Positions 8,390-16,621 are shown, numbered from the stretch's first letter. The stretch is DNA of 64,000 nucleotides from CBDATG01 sp965200145 (GCA_965200145.1 CBDATG010000002.1:1364001-1428000), one strand, 5' to 3'. A program made the numbers and translations. Notes: a model not told the origin generated them from the letters alone.

Positions 8390-9649
8390 TTAAGTCACTG
8401 GAGACGCGGCGGCAGGTTGCGGTGGATGCGACGGTGGCGGTCGTCCAACATGACCTCGGATCCGCTTTCCGTTGAGCATAGTGCCTATAAACGTGTAGCG
8501 GATAAACGCCCAGTAGGTGACGAAACCTAACGCGCCCGTGATGACGCAGACGATGATGAACTTGAGGTCGGCGGGCCAAGGAAGCTCAAACATCAATGTG
8601 CCGATGACCAACACGACGGGCAGGTGCATGATGTAGACCCAATAGGAAGAGTCTGCTACCCATCGTACCCAGCTGCTGTGCGTGGAGAATGCTAGCTGGA
8701 ACAGTCCGATCAGCCCGAAGGTGTAACACACCGTCGCGGTGGATTGCGTCAAGATCAACAGCAAGCCCCATTGCTCGGCGGCGGCATCGTCGGCAGATGT
8801 GACCACCGTCAAGACCAGCTGAACGGCGAATGCGACAGTAGCGACGCTCAACAGTGAGACCGTGGATGAGGTTGATGCGAGCGAGTCGACGATCTCGCGG
8901 CGCTTGTAGAGCCCGTAACCGAGTAGGAATGGGACAAGGCTGAACATGAAGTCCCATGCACCGATGGGCCAGAGCAGGTAATCTTCAACGTTCTCGATGA
9001 ATCTGCCAAGAGTGATCACACTGAACAAGATGATCAATGGCACATGCCAACGGTTGACGAAGACTGCCAGGAGTATCCGTCCGAGAGGTAACGGGCGCGG
9101 TATCTTGCCCGCGATCCACCGTGCCGCGACCAGTATCACGTAAAGGTATACGAGGTGATAGATGAACCATAGATGGCCGATCGCGGGTGGAATCTCTAAT
9201 GGGGTGACGAGGTAGAACTCTCGCCTAAGCGCGGAGTCCCAGATTGAAGGGATGATCGCCGCCATGATCAGCCCGAAGATGATCAACGGTAGCAGGATGC
9301 GATTGAGACGATCTCCGATGAAGTATCCTTCGCCGCGTCGATCCAGCACTAGGTGCGCGAAGAATCCTGCCAGCAGGAAGAATGTAGGCATGCGCCACGA
9401 GTGGATGAACGCAAAGATGATCCAGGAGAACGGTGACTGTTGGTCGTCCTGCGGCCAGAATGCTCCATAGTCGGCATCCGCTTCGCCTGCGAAGTATGCG
9501 AGCGCAGCGTGCAACACAATGCCCAGCATCATCGCGAATCCGCGCAGGGCATCAAGGCCGTGGTAGCGAATCGGCGGTTTAGCAGCGGTGCTACTCGCAT
9601 CAGTTTGGGACGGGCGAGTACCGTCCGCCGCTGTCGTGTCAGGATTCAT
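8390..9649 (-). CDS. Acyltransferase-3 family integral membrane protein
   Basis: Start taken at the ATG at 9649 (MNPDTTAADG); a TTG at 9685 would add 12 residues. The product is about 419 residues with roughly ten hydrophobic helices. The diagnostic beginning of the domain, YHGLDALRGFAMMLGIVLHA (the R and H are conserved), is followed by a short-chain acyltransferase layout with FIHSWRMPTFFLLAGFFAHL, WFIYHLVYLYVILVA and, near the end, DSSYWVYIMHLPVVLVIGTL. Relatives (OpgC-like) transfer acetyl or succinyl groups to glycans at the membrane. Substrate unknown. Confidence 0.88.
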   Translation of the reverse strand: MNPDTTAADGTRPSQTDASSTAAKPPIRYHGLDALRGFAMMLGIVLHAALAYFAGEADADYGAFWPQDDQQSPFSWIIFAFIHSWRMPTFFLLAGFFAHLVLDRRGEGYFIGDRLNRILLPLIIFGLIMAAIIPSIWDSALRREFYLVTPLEIPPAIGHLWFIYHLVYLYVILVAARWIAGKIPRPLPLGRILLAVFVNRWHVPLIILFSVITLGRFIENVEDYLLWPIGAWDFMFSLVPFLLGYGLYKRREIVDSLASTSSTVSLLSVATVAFAVQLVLTVVTSADDAAAEQWGLLLILTQSTATVCYTFGLIGLFQLAFSTHSSWVRWVADSSYWVYIMHLPVVLVIGTLMFELPWPADLKFIIVCVITGALGFVTYWAFIRYTFIGTMLNGKRIRGHVGRPPPSHPPQPAAASPVT

Positions 9650-9832
9650 CGTGCATTGAGTAACAGCATCATCGCGAGTCGTCAATGTTAACCGTTAGCA
9701 GAGCGGACGAGAGAAGATGATCGGGCATAGCGGGCGCATCCGAGAAGCCGTCGGTTGCGCAACGTCGGTTGAATGTGTCTAGTAAACTGCGTTGTGTATC
9801 ACTCTTGCCACATTGCGAATCAGGAGCTAATA

Positions 9833-10936
9833 ATGTTAGAGCAGTTTCACGTTCCAGAGGAAGACCGCGTTTATGTCAAGCCGGACCGCATGCGTTCGGC
9901 AACGGAGGCGTTATTCATGCGGTGCGGACTCGACGCATCGGGTGCGAAGGCGTGCACCGATGTGCTGATCACCAACGACCTGCGCGCTGTTGAAACGCAC
10001 GGTGTGTCAAACATGATGCGGAACTACGTCGCGGGTTATATGAACGGCAGCATCAACCCGACGCCTGAGCTGCGGACGGTCAGAGAGACTGCGACTACTG
10101 CAAACATTGACGCGGACGGTGCGCTTGGCATTCACATCGGCGCGGATATGATGCAGCTGGCGATAGACAATGCAACCGAGTACGGCACTGGTGCTGTCAC
10201 GGTATCCGACTCGGGACATCTTGGTGGTTGCGGTTACTATGCTGCGATGGCGGCGGAGCAAGGCATGATCGGGCTGTGCATGACAGGCGGACACTTTGCC
10301 GGTGCTCGCCGTTCTGGCGGCATGGTGCCCACCTTCGGCGCAGAGCCGCGACTCGGAACAAACCCAATCGCATGGGCAGCACCTGCACGTTCCCAGCATC
10401 CGTTCCTCTTCGATGTGGCTTCAACCCAGATCGCCAACAACAAGGTAGGTCTGGCGCGCCGCGTCGGCGTTGATCTGGAGCCGGGTTGGATTACCGACAT
10501 GGAAGGCGTGCCGTTCGCCGACGCGGTGACGCCTCCAGATGAATACTTCCTGTTGCCGTTCGGCGGTACGCGCGAGAACGGTTCCCATAAGGGATACGGC
10601 TTTGGAGCCGTCTGTGCCATCATGTGCCAGACGCTGTCGGGAATCGGCTTGTCCGGTTCCGCGTCTGAGTATCAAGGCGGGAGTCATTTCTTCGCCGCGT
10701 TCCAGATTGAGGCGTTCACCGATAAATCGGAGTTCCTAGACAACATGGACGATGTACTAGACCGCTTGGCGAACACTCCGCCGGCACCGGGTCATGATCG
10801 CGTGCTGTACCCGGGACTGATAGAGGGCGAGGAGACCGAGGCGCGCGAACGTGACGGCATCCCGTATCACAACGAAGTGATCGAGTGGTACGAGTCAATC
10901 GGCGCAGAGCTAGGCGTAGAGGTTGCGTTGCCGTAG
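9833..10936 (+). CDS. Ldh-family (malate/L-lactate type) NAD(P)-dependent dehydrogenase
   Basis: The ATG at 9833 follows CAGGAG and is preferred to the upstream alternative at 9773. The 367-residue product shows the family signatures: DLRAVETHGVSNMMR near the N-terminus, the nucleotide/substrate region SGHLGGCGYYAAMAAEQGMI, then RLGTNPIAWAAP and FDVASTQIANNKV, and the late GSHKGYGFGAVCAIM. This fold oxidises 2-hydroxy acids (malate, lactate, ureidoglycolate and others) with NAD(P). The particular substrate is not evident. Its stop lies just before the first sRNA-like unit on the opposite strand. Confidence 0.9.
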   Translation: MLEQFHVPEEDRVYVKPDRMRSATEALFMRCGLDASGAKACTDVLITNDLRAVETHGVSNMMRNYVAGYMNGSINPTPELRTVRETATTANIDADGALGIHIGADMMQLAIDNATEYGTGAVTVSDSGHLGGCGYYAAMAAEQGMIGLCMTGGHFAGARRSGGMVPTFGAEPRLGTNPIAWAAPARSQHPFLFDVASTQIANNKVGLARRVGVDLEPGWITDMEGVPFADAVTPPDEYFLLPFGGTRENGSHKGYGFGAVCAIMCQTLSGIGLSGSASEYQGGSHFFAAFQIEAFTDKSEFLDNMDDVLDRLANTPPAPGHDRVLYPGLIEGEETEARERDGIPYHNEVIEWYESIGAELGVEVALP

Positions 10937-10944
10937 CGTGCGAA

Positions 10945-11018
10945 CAAGAAGAAACGCCCGAACAGGACGTAGTCACCGTTCGGGCGTTGCCCTAGCCGAC
11001 TGAGTCGCTAGGGGGGCT
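10945..11018 (-). ncRNA. Candidate small RNA, tandem copy 1
   Basis: On the minus strand the unit starts with CCCCCCTAG, forms a bulged stem between CCTAGCGAC and GTCGGCTAGG, and ends with a 10-bp perfect stem ACGCCCGAAC (10954-10963)/GTTCGGGCGT (10978-10987) followed by TTTCTTCTT, the layout of an intrinsic terminator. An extended -10 box TGTTATGAT (TATGAT at 11026-11031) lies 9 nt before the C-run. No ORF fits. This could also be a terminator-type repeat without its own transcript. Confidence 0.5.
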
Positions 11019-11025
11019 AAACCCA

Positions 11026-11031
11026 ATCATA
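11026..11031 (-). promoter_or_regulatory. -10 box (TATGAT) of sRNA candidate 1
   Basis: Minus-strand TATGAT preceded by TGT (extended -10 pattern), 9 nt before the conserved C-run. No good -35. Confidence 0.4.
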
Positions 11032-11078
11032 ACACATGAACGTCCAACGTGGGTGCGAGCTGTCGTCCGAAGAGTTAA

Positions 11079-11152
11079 GGAAAAAGGAACGCCCGAACGG
11101 GACATGGTCACCGTTCGGGCATTGCCCTAGCCGACAGAGTCGCTAGGGGGGT
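11079..11152 (-). ncRNA. Candidate small RNA, tandem copy 2
   Basis: Same layout as copy 1, with the C-run, bulged CCTAG stem and terminator-like stem (11089-11098/11113-11122, one mismatch) followed by TCCTTTTTCC on the minus strand. TATCAT at 11062-11167 region, precisely 11162-11167, sits 10 nt before the C-run and is preceded by TGT. The loop of the terminator stem is nearly identical in all three copies, while the spacers have diverged, which argues for selection on the unit. Confidence 0.5.
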
Positions 11153-11161
11153 GTTAGCACG

Positions 11162-11167
11162 ATGATA
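11162..11167 (-). promoter_or_regulatory. -10 box (TATCAT) of sRNA candidate 2
   Basis: Minus-strand TATCAT with an upstream TGT (extended -10), 10 nt before the C-run of copy 2. Confidence 0.4.
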
Positions 11168-11200
11168 ACATGCAAAGGTGGCGTGCGGACAGGGGTTTGT

Positions 11201-11275
11201 ATGGAAAGAAACGCCCGAACAGGACGTAGTCACCGTTCGGGCGTTACCCTAGCCGACGGAGTCGCTAGGGGGGTG
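11201..11275 (-). ncRNA. Candidate small RNA, tandem copy 3
   Basis: Third copy; the terminator-like stem (11211-11220/11235-11244) is perfect and is followed by TTCTTTCC on the minus strand. TAGAAT at 11285-11290 lies 11 nt before its C-run, directly preceded by CATG as in copy 2. Copies 1 and 3 are more alike than either is to copy 2. Confidence 0.5.
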
Positions 11276-11284
11276 ATTGTCTCC

Positions 11285-11290
11285 ATTCTA
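11285..11290 (-). promoter_or_regulatory. -10 box (TAGAAT) of sRNA candidate 3
   Basis: Minus-strand TAGAAT preceded by GCATG, 11 nt before the C-run of copy 3. Confidence 0.4.
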
Positions 11291-11442
11291 CATGCGAATT
11301 GGCAACGTCGTCTGCCAACTTGATTGAGTTAGTCACGGGGTCAAGTGAATCCCGTTTTCGTGACGTTCGTATCATGCTATGTAGCAGGGGGCAGTTCGTG
11401 ATGGCGTGACTGCGTCTGCGTGTAACCACTAGGAGAACCAAC

Positions 11443-12456
11443 ATGAGCCGTGAATATGTTAACTTCGGAGGCGCTGGCGTCAAGGTGACGCGCATGGCGC
11501 TTGGGCTCGGATTCCGTGGTCAGAATGATGCCACGGATGCCAAGAAGACGATTACCACCGCGCTCGACGGCGGTTTGAACCTGATCGACTGCGCCAACAT
11601 CTATGGACTCGGGGACGACCGACGGCGCGCGGGTACATCCGAGATGATCTTGGGTGAAGTGATGCGGGATCGAGGATGCCGCGACGATGTCGTTATCACC
11701 TCGAAGGTGTCCAGCCCAGTGGCGCAGGGCGTTAACGATTCCAACACTTCGCGTTGGCACATCATGCGAGAGGTCGAACGCTCGCTCAAACGCCTGCAAA
11801 CCGATCGCATCGATGTCTACTTGGTGCACCACTTCGATGACACTGTCTCGTTCGATGAGCGCGTTCGAGCGTTGGAAGACTTGGTCAGAGCTGGTAAAGT
11901 CCGTTACACTGGTGTCTGCAACTATCAGGCTTGGCAGGTGGCGGAGACGCTACGCGTGCAAGACAGCATCCGAGCCTCAAGATTGGTAACAGTGCAAAAC
12001 CCTTACAGCCTGCTCAATCGTGCGCTTGAGGAGGAGATGTTCCCGATGGTTAACCACTACGCCATCGGAATCATGGCGTACAGCCCGCTCGGAGTCGGGT
12101 TGTTGTCAGGCACCTACGGCCGCGACAGCGTTCCTGATCGGCCGACCCTGTGGGGAGGCAGACGTTCAGATGCGTATGCGCGGGTGATGCGTGGGCGCGT
12201 TGCAGACGTCGTTGATGCCAACGCAGCCGTAGCATCCGAGGTTGGCGCGACCCCGGCACAAGTCGCGCAGGCATGGGTGTTATCGCATTCAGAAGTATCG
12301 GTTTCGATCTCCGGCGCGGACACGGCGGAGCAGATGGCAGACAACCTCGGCGCGCTCGATCTGGAACTTGGAACCGAGCACATCGAGCGGCTAAATTCAG
12401 TCTCTGATCGCTTGCGAGTTGTGCTCGATGGCTCAGATTTCGAGTCTGACCGTTGA
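11443..12456 (+). CDS. Aldo/keto reductase
   Basis: The ATG follows AGGAG. The 337-residue product is a TIM-barrel aldo/keto reductase. The catalytic tetrad can be followed: Asp in NLIDCANIYG, Tyr in the same segment, Lys in VITSKVSS and His in VYLVHHFDD. The cofactor end is seen in the C-terminal SEVSVSISGADTAEQMADNL. It has the GLGDDRRRAGTSEMILGEV and MAYSPLGVGLLSG segments typical of the class that includes YhdN/L-glyceraldehyde-3-phosphate-type reductases, which use NADPH. Substrate not determinable. It directly precedes the rpmH block but with its own leader. Confidence 0.9.
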   Translation: MSREYVNFGGAGVKVTRMALGLGFRGQNDATDAKKTITTALDGGLNLIDCANIYGLGDDRRRAGTSEMILGEVMRDRGCRDDVVITSKVSSPVAQGVNDSNTSRWHIMREVERSLKRLQTDRIDVYLVHHFDDTVSFDERVRALEDLVRAGKVRYTGVCNYQAWQVAETLRVQDSIRASRLVTVQNPYSLLNRALEEEMFPMVNHYAIGIMAYSPLGVGLLSGTYGRDSVPDRPTLWGGRRSDAYARVMRGRVADVVDANAAVASEVGATPAQVAQAWVLSHSEVSVSISGADTAEQMADNLGALDLELGTEHIERLNSVSDRLRVVLDGSDFESDR

Positions 12457-12503
12457 GAAGCGCGGTAAGTGTTCATACATGTATCGTTAGGATTTGATAC
12501 AAC

Positions 12504-12509
12504 TAATAT
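12504..12509 (+). promoter_or_regulatory. Possible -10 box (TAATAT) for rpmH
   Basis: TAATAT lies 25 nt before the rpmH ATG, just after a small dyad GTATC/GATAC (12481-12500). The -35 region is poor, so this is only a suggestion. Confidence 0.3.
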
Positions 12510-12534
12510 AGGTGCCACTTTCACGGACGTTGCG

Positions 12535-12672
12535 ATGCCCAAGAGAACCTATCAACCAAAGAGACGCCGTCGCCTGCGTGTGCACGGTTTCAGATCACGC
12601 ATGTTCACCCGCGCAGGTCGTGCGGTGTTGGCGCGTCGTAGGGCGAAGGGCAGGCACCGTCTGACCGTCTAA
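12535..12672 (+). CDS. rpmH: Ribosomal protein bL34
   Basis: A 45-residue, highly basic protein: MPKRTYQPKRRRRLRVHGFR, then SRMFTRAGRAVLARRRAKGR and HRLTV. This is the complete L34 pattern (KRTYQP...HGFRxRMxTxxGRxVLxxRRxKGR). The true start is the internal ATG at 12535, giving the usual length. L34 is part of the large ribosomal subunit. It is the first gene of the conserved rpmH-rnpA-yidD-yidC-jag order, but dnaA is not found next to it here. Confidence 0.97.
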   Translation: MPKRTYQPKRRRRLRVHGFRSRMFTRAGRAVLARRRAKGRHRLTV

Positions 12673-12732
12673 ACCCAACTGGGGTTGCACGCGTCAGACC
12701 AATCCAAGCTGACACACACAAACTAGGTATTC

Positions 12733-13125
12733 ATGGGGCTCCCCAAGCATCGGCGACTCCGCCGGCCCAAAGAGTTCCGACACGTATTGAGTTCAGGAAA
12801 GCGGGCGCGCGACGCACTGGTCGCCGTCGCCGCCACGCGCAACAATCTGCGAGACCAACCGTCGCGCTTCGGCTTCTCTGTCTCACGCCGAGTCGGAGGC
12901 GCAGTCGTTCGCAACAGGGTGAAGCGCAGGTTGAGCGAAATCATGAACAACGCACCGATCCAAGACGGATGGGACTTGGTGGTAACAGCCTACCCCCCAT
13001 CAGCAGACTCGGACTCATCGGCATTGCGCGAATCGCTCACTGCGCTGTCGTCACGCCTGCGGATCGCGCGGGACCAACACCGAAAGCGGATCGTCAAACA
13101 CCCAGGGGCGCGGCAACGTGGCTAG
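12733..13125 (+). CDS. rnpA: Ribonuclease P protein component
   Basis: A 130-residue basic protein with the RnpA pattern: HRRLRRPKEFRHVLSSGKRA at the N-terminus, RFGFSVSRRVGGAVVRNRVK with RRLSEI (the RNR motif) in the middle, and DLVVTAYPP near the end. It binds the catalytic RNase P RNA and helps remove 5' leaders of tRNA precursors. It follows rpmH by 60 nt and overlaps yidD by 8 nt. Confidence 0.95.
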   Translation: MGLPKHRRLRRPKEFRHVLSSGKRARDALVAVAATRNNLRDQPSRFGFSVSRRVGGAVVRNRVKRRLSEIMNNAPIQDGWDLVVTAYPPSADSDSSALRESLTALSSRLRIARDQHRKRIVKHPGARQRG

Positions 13126-13342
13126 TCGGCTTGCATTGGGTATCCTGTCCATCTACAAGATGGCGGTATCCCCGTATATGCCGGGCCAGTGCGTCTACCA
13201 ACCGACCTGCTCCGAATACACTGCCGACGCTATCAGAACGCGCGGCGTAGTGCGCGGTACATGGTTGGGATTACGCAGGCTAATACGTTGCCACCCATGG
13301 TCAACGGGCGGCTATGACCCCGTGCCGGATAAGCGGAGCTGA
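13118..13342 (+). CDS. yidD: Membrane protein insertion efficiency factor YidD
   Basis: GTG start 8 nt inside rnpA. The 74-residue product has the family core: LGILSIYKMAVSPYMPGQCV, YQPTCSEYTADAI, and RCHPWSTGGYDPVP. The three conserved cysteines (CxYQPTCS and RCHP) are present. YidD assists YidC in membrane protein insertion. Confidence 0.95.
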   Translation: MASRLALGILSIYKMAVSPYMPGQCVYQPTCSEYTADAIRTRGVVRGTWLGLRRLIRCHPWSTGGYDPVPDKRS

Positions 13343-13347
13343 AGGCT

Positions 13348-14637
13348 GTGTTTGATCTGCGAATAACGAGTCGCGCTCGATCCGCGTACGCTTTGCGATC
13401 GACGCGCATGCGTCGCGTCGCCATTGCTTCCATAGTAGTCGTCATCATGGCATTCGCTATGACCGCGTGCATCAATGACCTGACACCGGGCGGCCGGTGG
13501 TCGCAACCGGTCGAACACGAGAACTACATCTACGTTGGAAATACTGACGGCGCAGTGGTGCGACTTGATGCGGAGACTCACCAGTGGGATTCGAACTGGA
13601 TGTATCCGTTTGAGATCGACGACGGCATCAAGAAACCGATGGGCGGTCGGGCGATGTACGGCGCGCCTACTGTTCACGACGGCATCGTTTACGCCAATAA
13701 CTACACATGCACCGGTAACGTATGTCAGGCTAAAGCGTTCAGCGTTTCGATTGCAACTGGCAACTTTGCTTGGCCCACTGGCGACTACGAGGTGAACACG
13801 AAGCTTATCGGTCGCCCGGTCGTCACTGCGGATGGTTACACCGTGTTCGGCACGACGGCGATTGATCGCGAGCGCAATCCCCCCGGATATCTGTACGCAC
13901 TAGAAGCGGGTCAGGACGTGTTGGGGAGGTTCGCATTCCGGGTAGCACTAAATGGCGAGGTGCAAGGCGATGTGGCGTACGATGCGGACAGGAACACGGT
14001 GTTTCTTGGAACCGATGCTGGCACTGTCTATGCAATCGACGTATCCCGTAGCGACATCTACGCCAACGATAACGATCCGCGGGTGCGATGGATGTACGAA
14101 GCGCAGGGCGCAATCACCGGCCCAGTCGAGTTTCTGAATGGCGCGGTGTACTTTGGTGACCTCTCAGGTAGGGCATACAAGATAAACCCAAACACGCAGA
14201 CCGACGAGTGGGTTTACGACGCGCAGACATGGATCTGGACGCACCCCGTAGTGGACGCCGAGTCTGGGCGAGCTTACGTCAGTACGTTGGGCGGGCACGT
14301 TGTGGCTTTGGACGATGCGACAGGTGAGGCGATATGGGAGCAGCAGATTGAGGGGCAGATCGTAGGGCAACCGTTGCTTTACACGCGCAGTATCGTCGGC
14401 ATTGACCAACAAGTGCTAGCGGTGCCGTCAGGAGATGAGGGCGTGCACTTGCTGAACACGGCGGACGGTTCCAATCTGGGCACCATTCCCACAGGTACCG
14501 GTGTCAAATCATCTCCCTCACTGATCAACGACAAGCTCTATGTCCATAACCTAGATGACGAGTTGCGGTGGTACAACGCGAGCGATCAGGGATATTTGGG
14601 ATGTGTCAAGCTCGTGGACGGTGGCCGCTGTGGATGA
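13348..14637 (+). CDS. PQQ-like beta-propeller lipoprotein between yidD and yidC
   Basis: GTG at 13348 or, more consistent with export, the ATG at 13408. The latter gives MRRVAIASIVVVIMAFAMTA followed by Cys, a lipoprotein signal peptide with the Cys after MTA. The mature part has repeated blade motifs: YIYVGNTDGAVVRLDAETHQ, VYANNY, VFLGTDAGTVYAIDVS, VYFGDLSGRAYKINPNTQ, AYVSTLGGHVVALDDATGEA. These are PQQ-like repeats as in BamB. It lies inside the insertion-machinery block, 6 nt after yidD, which suggests an extracytoplasmic role linked to membrane protein assembly; that role is inferred from position only. Confidence 0.85.
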   Translation: MFDLRITSRARSAYALRSTRMRRVAIASIVVVIMAFAMTACINDLTPGGRWSQPVEHENYIYVGNTDGAVVRLDAETHQWDSNWMYPFEIDDGIKKPMGGRAMYGAPTVHDGIVYANNYTCTGNVCQAKAFSVSIATGNFAWPTGDYEVNTKLIGRPVVTADGYTVFGTTAIDRERNPPGYLYALEAGQDVLGRFAFRVALNGEVQGDVAYDADRNTVFLGTDAGTVYAIDVSRSDIYANDNDPRVRWMYEAQGAITGPVEFLNGAVYFGDLSGRAYKINPNTQTDEWVYDAQTWIWTHPVVDAESGRAYVSTLGGHVVALDDATGEAIWEQQIEGQIVGQPLLYTRSIVGIDQQVLAVPSGDEGVHLLNTADGSNLGTIPTGTGVKSSPSLINDKLYVHNLDDELRWYNASDQGYLGCVKLVDGGRCG

Positions 14638-14739
14638 TCTATGTTCAACGCTGACTACTGCAATTCCGCTGTCGGCGAGGGTATCGGTCCTTCCCGGGCC
14701 GCATACGTCCGGGATCGGTGAGAGACAGGTGATCGGCTG

Positions 14740-15735
14740 ATGGATATCTTCGGAGTCCTCTGGGAAGCTCTGGGAGCAGTCTGGGACGCGGGCATTATGC
14801 GCCCGATGATCAACAGCCTGGCCGTCTTGTACTTGTTGCTGTTCAGCAACTTCGGGCTCGCCATCATCGTTTTCACGGTCATCGTGCGCGTTTTGATGAT
14901 CCCGTTGACAGTGCGTCAGACGCGTCAGATGCGTCGTTTGCAGGGTCTTTCGCCCCGCATGAAGGCAATTCAGACGAAGTACAAGGGAAAGAAAGACCCT
15001 GAGAGCCGGCGCGCGCAGTCTTCCGAGACGATGAAGCTATACCGTGAGGCCGGTGTCAATCCGATAGGATGCCTCGGTCCGATGGTGCTCCAGATACCGA
15101 TCTGGATCGGCTTCTACAGGGCGATTCTGCGAACGATGCCGACGACACCTGAGGGCACTGCGAACCTCTCAGAGGCGTTCTACTCCTGGAACCCATCCGC
15201 TGTACTGGTGCCATTCGACCGGCTCTTCCTCGGGATAGACCTCGCAGACACTGTCTCGTCTGTCTATCTGCCGTTGAACTTCTTGCTACCTGTTCTGGTC
15301 GGCGCGTCGATGTTCATCACGACGAAGATGACTGGAAATATCGCAACAGATGAGCGTCAGCAGCAACAGCAACGGCTCATGACTTGGATGATGCCGATAA
15401 TGATCGGTGTCTTCACGTACCAATTCCCGGCAGGGCTGGGGATTTACATTTTGCTATCGAACATCGTCGGCGTGGTGATTCAGTACTTCGTCGGCGGTCG
15501 ACAACCTATTGAGCTGTTTGGCAGGCTGTATCTAGGCACGCCGGAGACGCGGGCGCAGGCGCTTGAATTGGCCGCGTTGCGGAGCTCGGCGACTGCGGAT
15601 GCCGCCGCTGACGACAGCGAGGAGGAGAAACAAGATGATAACGACGAGTCGGACGTTCACGGGGAAGGACGTACAAGAGGCAACCGCCGCCGCGCTCGAA
15701 GCTCTAAACGCAGAGCTAGAAGACGTCGACATTAG
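14740..15735 (+). CDS. yidC: Membrane protein insertase YidC/Oxa1
   Basis: A 331-residue protein with the Oxa1 core: N-terminal helix, FGLAIIVFTVIVRVLMIPLT with the conserved Arg in the groove, the cytoplasmic hairpin QMRRLQGLSPRMKAIQTKYK, NPIGCLGPMVLQIPIWIGFY, and the last helices (FITTKMTG, MMPIMIGVFTYQFPAGLGIY). It lacks the large periplasmic domain, as in Gram-positive-type and Chloroflexota YidC. The C-terminal tail is acidic then strongly basic (ending in RRRARSSKRRARRRRH) and may contact the ribosome. AGGTGA precedes the ATG. Its last 101 nt overlap jag. Confidence 0.95.
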   Translation: MDIFGVLWEALGAVWDAGIMRPMINSLAVLYLLLFSNFGLAIIVFTVIVRVLMIPLTVRQTRQMRRLQGLSPRMKAIQTKYKGKKDPESRRAQSSETMKLYREAGVNPIGCLGPMVLQIPIWIGFYRAILRTMPTTPEGTANLSEAFYSWNPSAVLVPFDRLFLGIDLADTVSSVYLPLNFLLPVLVGASMFITTKMTGNIATDERQQQQQRLMTWMMPIMIGVFTYQFPAGLGIYILLSNIVGVVIQYFVGGRQPIELFGRLYLGTPETRAQALELAALRSSATADAAADDSEEEKQDDNDESDVHGEGRTRGNRRRARSSKRRARRRRH

Positions 15736-16621
15736 GGTCATATCGCCCGGCAAACCCGGCATATTCGGTCTGGGCGGCGCGCTGGCAGAGATTGAGGTCA
15801 CGGTCGCCGGTGCACAGGACGAGGCCGACGTTCCGCCAGACGTTGACGATGTAGAAGAGCCCGAGGATGTCGGTGAACATCGTCGCCAAGGGCGTCGCGG
15901 TCAACCGCGGAGGCAACAACAACGACCGCGACAACAGCGCAGGCCCCAGCGTCAGGCGCGCGACAGGTCTACCCGACAGGGCGATGGCGGTGGACGACAG
16001 TCCAACCGTGGGCGACAGTCGGGACGGCCGGCTCGTGAGCGTAGTGAGAGGCGAGACGATCGATACGAACGGCAACGTATGGAAGAACCAACCGCAGCTG
16101 ACCAGCCTGAATCTGCGCCGCGAGTGGTACATGAACCCGAGCCGGTAGAGGAGCTCACACCAGAGGTGCGACAGCAGCTTGAGGAGGTAACCAGCGAAGT
16201 ACTCGGTCGGCTAATCGGCAACATGCAGGTTCAGGTTGACGCATACGTCTTGGATGACCTGCGCGACGGTAGCCTCGTCTTTGAGATTGAGGGCGAAGAC
16301 GCGGGTTTGTTGATCGGCAGGCGTGGCGATACCTTGCGGGATTTGCAATCGATCGTGCGGTTGTTGGTAGGTCGCAGATTGCAGCGCCGTCCGAACATCA
16401 TCATTGATGTTGAGCAGTATCAGGACCGCCGCCGAAACAGGTTGCAGGATTTGGCGGAACGCGCGGCTCGGCACGCAACCCGCGCTGGCGAGGAGCGGAT
16501 GGAACCGATGTCGTCGGACGAGCGCCGATTGATACATCTCGCATTGGCAGAGCATCCCAACGTGGTCACAGAGAGCGAGGGCGAGGGCGATGAGCGTCAC
16601 GTCGTGGTAAAGGCCCGCTGA
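15635..16621 (+). CDS. jag: RNA-binding protein Jag/KhpB
   Basis: The ATG at 15635 follows GGAGGAG and lies inside the end of yidC in another frame. The product has 328 residues. It has the Jag-N domain (FTGKDVQEATAAALEALNAE, KPGIFGLGG), a long basic disordered linker rich in Arg and Gln (about residues 85-150), a KH domain (LIGRRGDTLRDLQSIVRLLV) and a terminal R3H domain (SSDERRLIHLALAEHPNV). It binds RNA with KhpA and affects cell division and elongation in other bacteria. The 101-nt overlap with yidC indicates tight co-translation. Confidence 0.93.
   Translation: MITTSRTFTGKDVQEATAAALEALNAELEDVDIRVISPGKPGIFGLGGALAEIEVTVAGAQDEADVPPDVDDVEEPEDVGEHRRQGRRGQPRRQQQRPRQQRRPQRQARDRSTRQGDGGGRQSNRGRQSGRPARERSERRDDRYERQRMEEPTAADQPESAPRVVHEPEPVEELTPEVRQQLEEVTSEVLGRLIGNMQVQVDAYVLDDLRDGSLVFEIEGEDAGLLIGRRGDTLRDLQSIVRLLVGRRLQRRPNIIIDVEQYQDRRRNRLQDLAERAARHATRAGEERMEPMSSDERRLIHLALAEHPNVVTESEGEGDERHVVVKAR

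Larger units (their letters stand above)
10937..11442. other. 506-nt intergenic region with three copies of a 66-nt repeat
   Basis: Between the dehydrogenase and the aldo/keto reductase lie three conserved units (10951-11016, 11087-11151, 11208-11273), listed as ncRNA candidates below. The region after the third copy (11274-11442) holds its putative promoter and the leader of the next gene. Confidence 0.8.

Noticed and set aside
10951..11273. CRISPR array from the three 66-nt repeats
   Set aside because: The repeats are too long, contain two separate stems, spacers resemble each other in part and there is no cas gene.
10951..11273. Guanidine-II (mini-ykkC) type tandem-hairpin riboswitch
   Set aside because: The loops lack the ACGR tetraloop with flanking G/C runs, and on the plus strand the third copy lies about 170 nt before the next gene.
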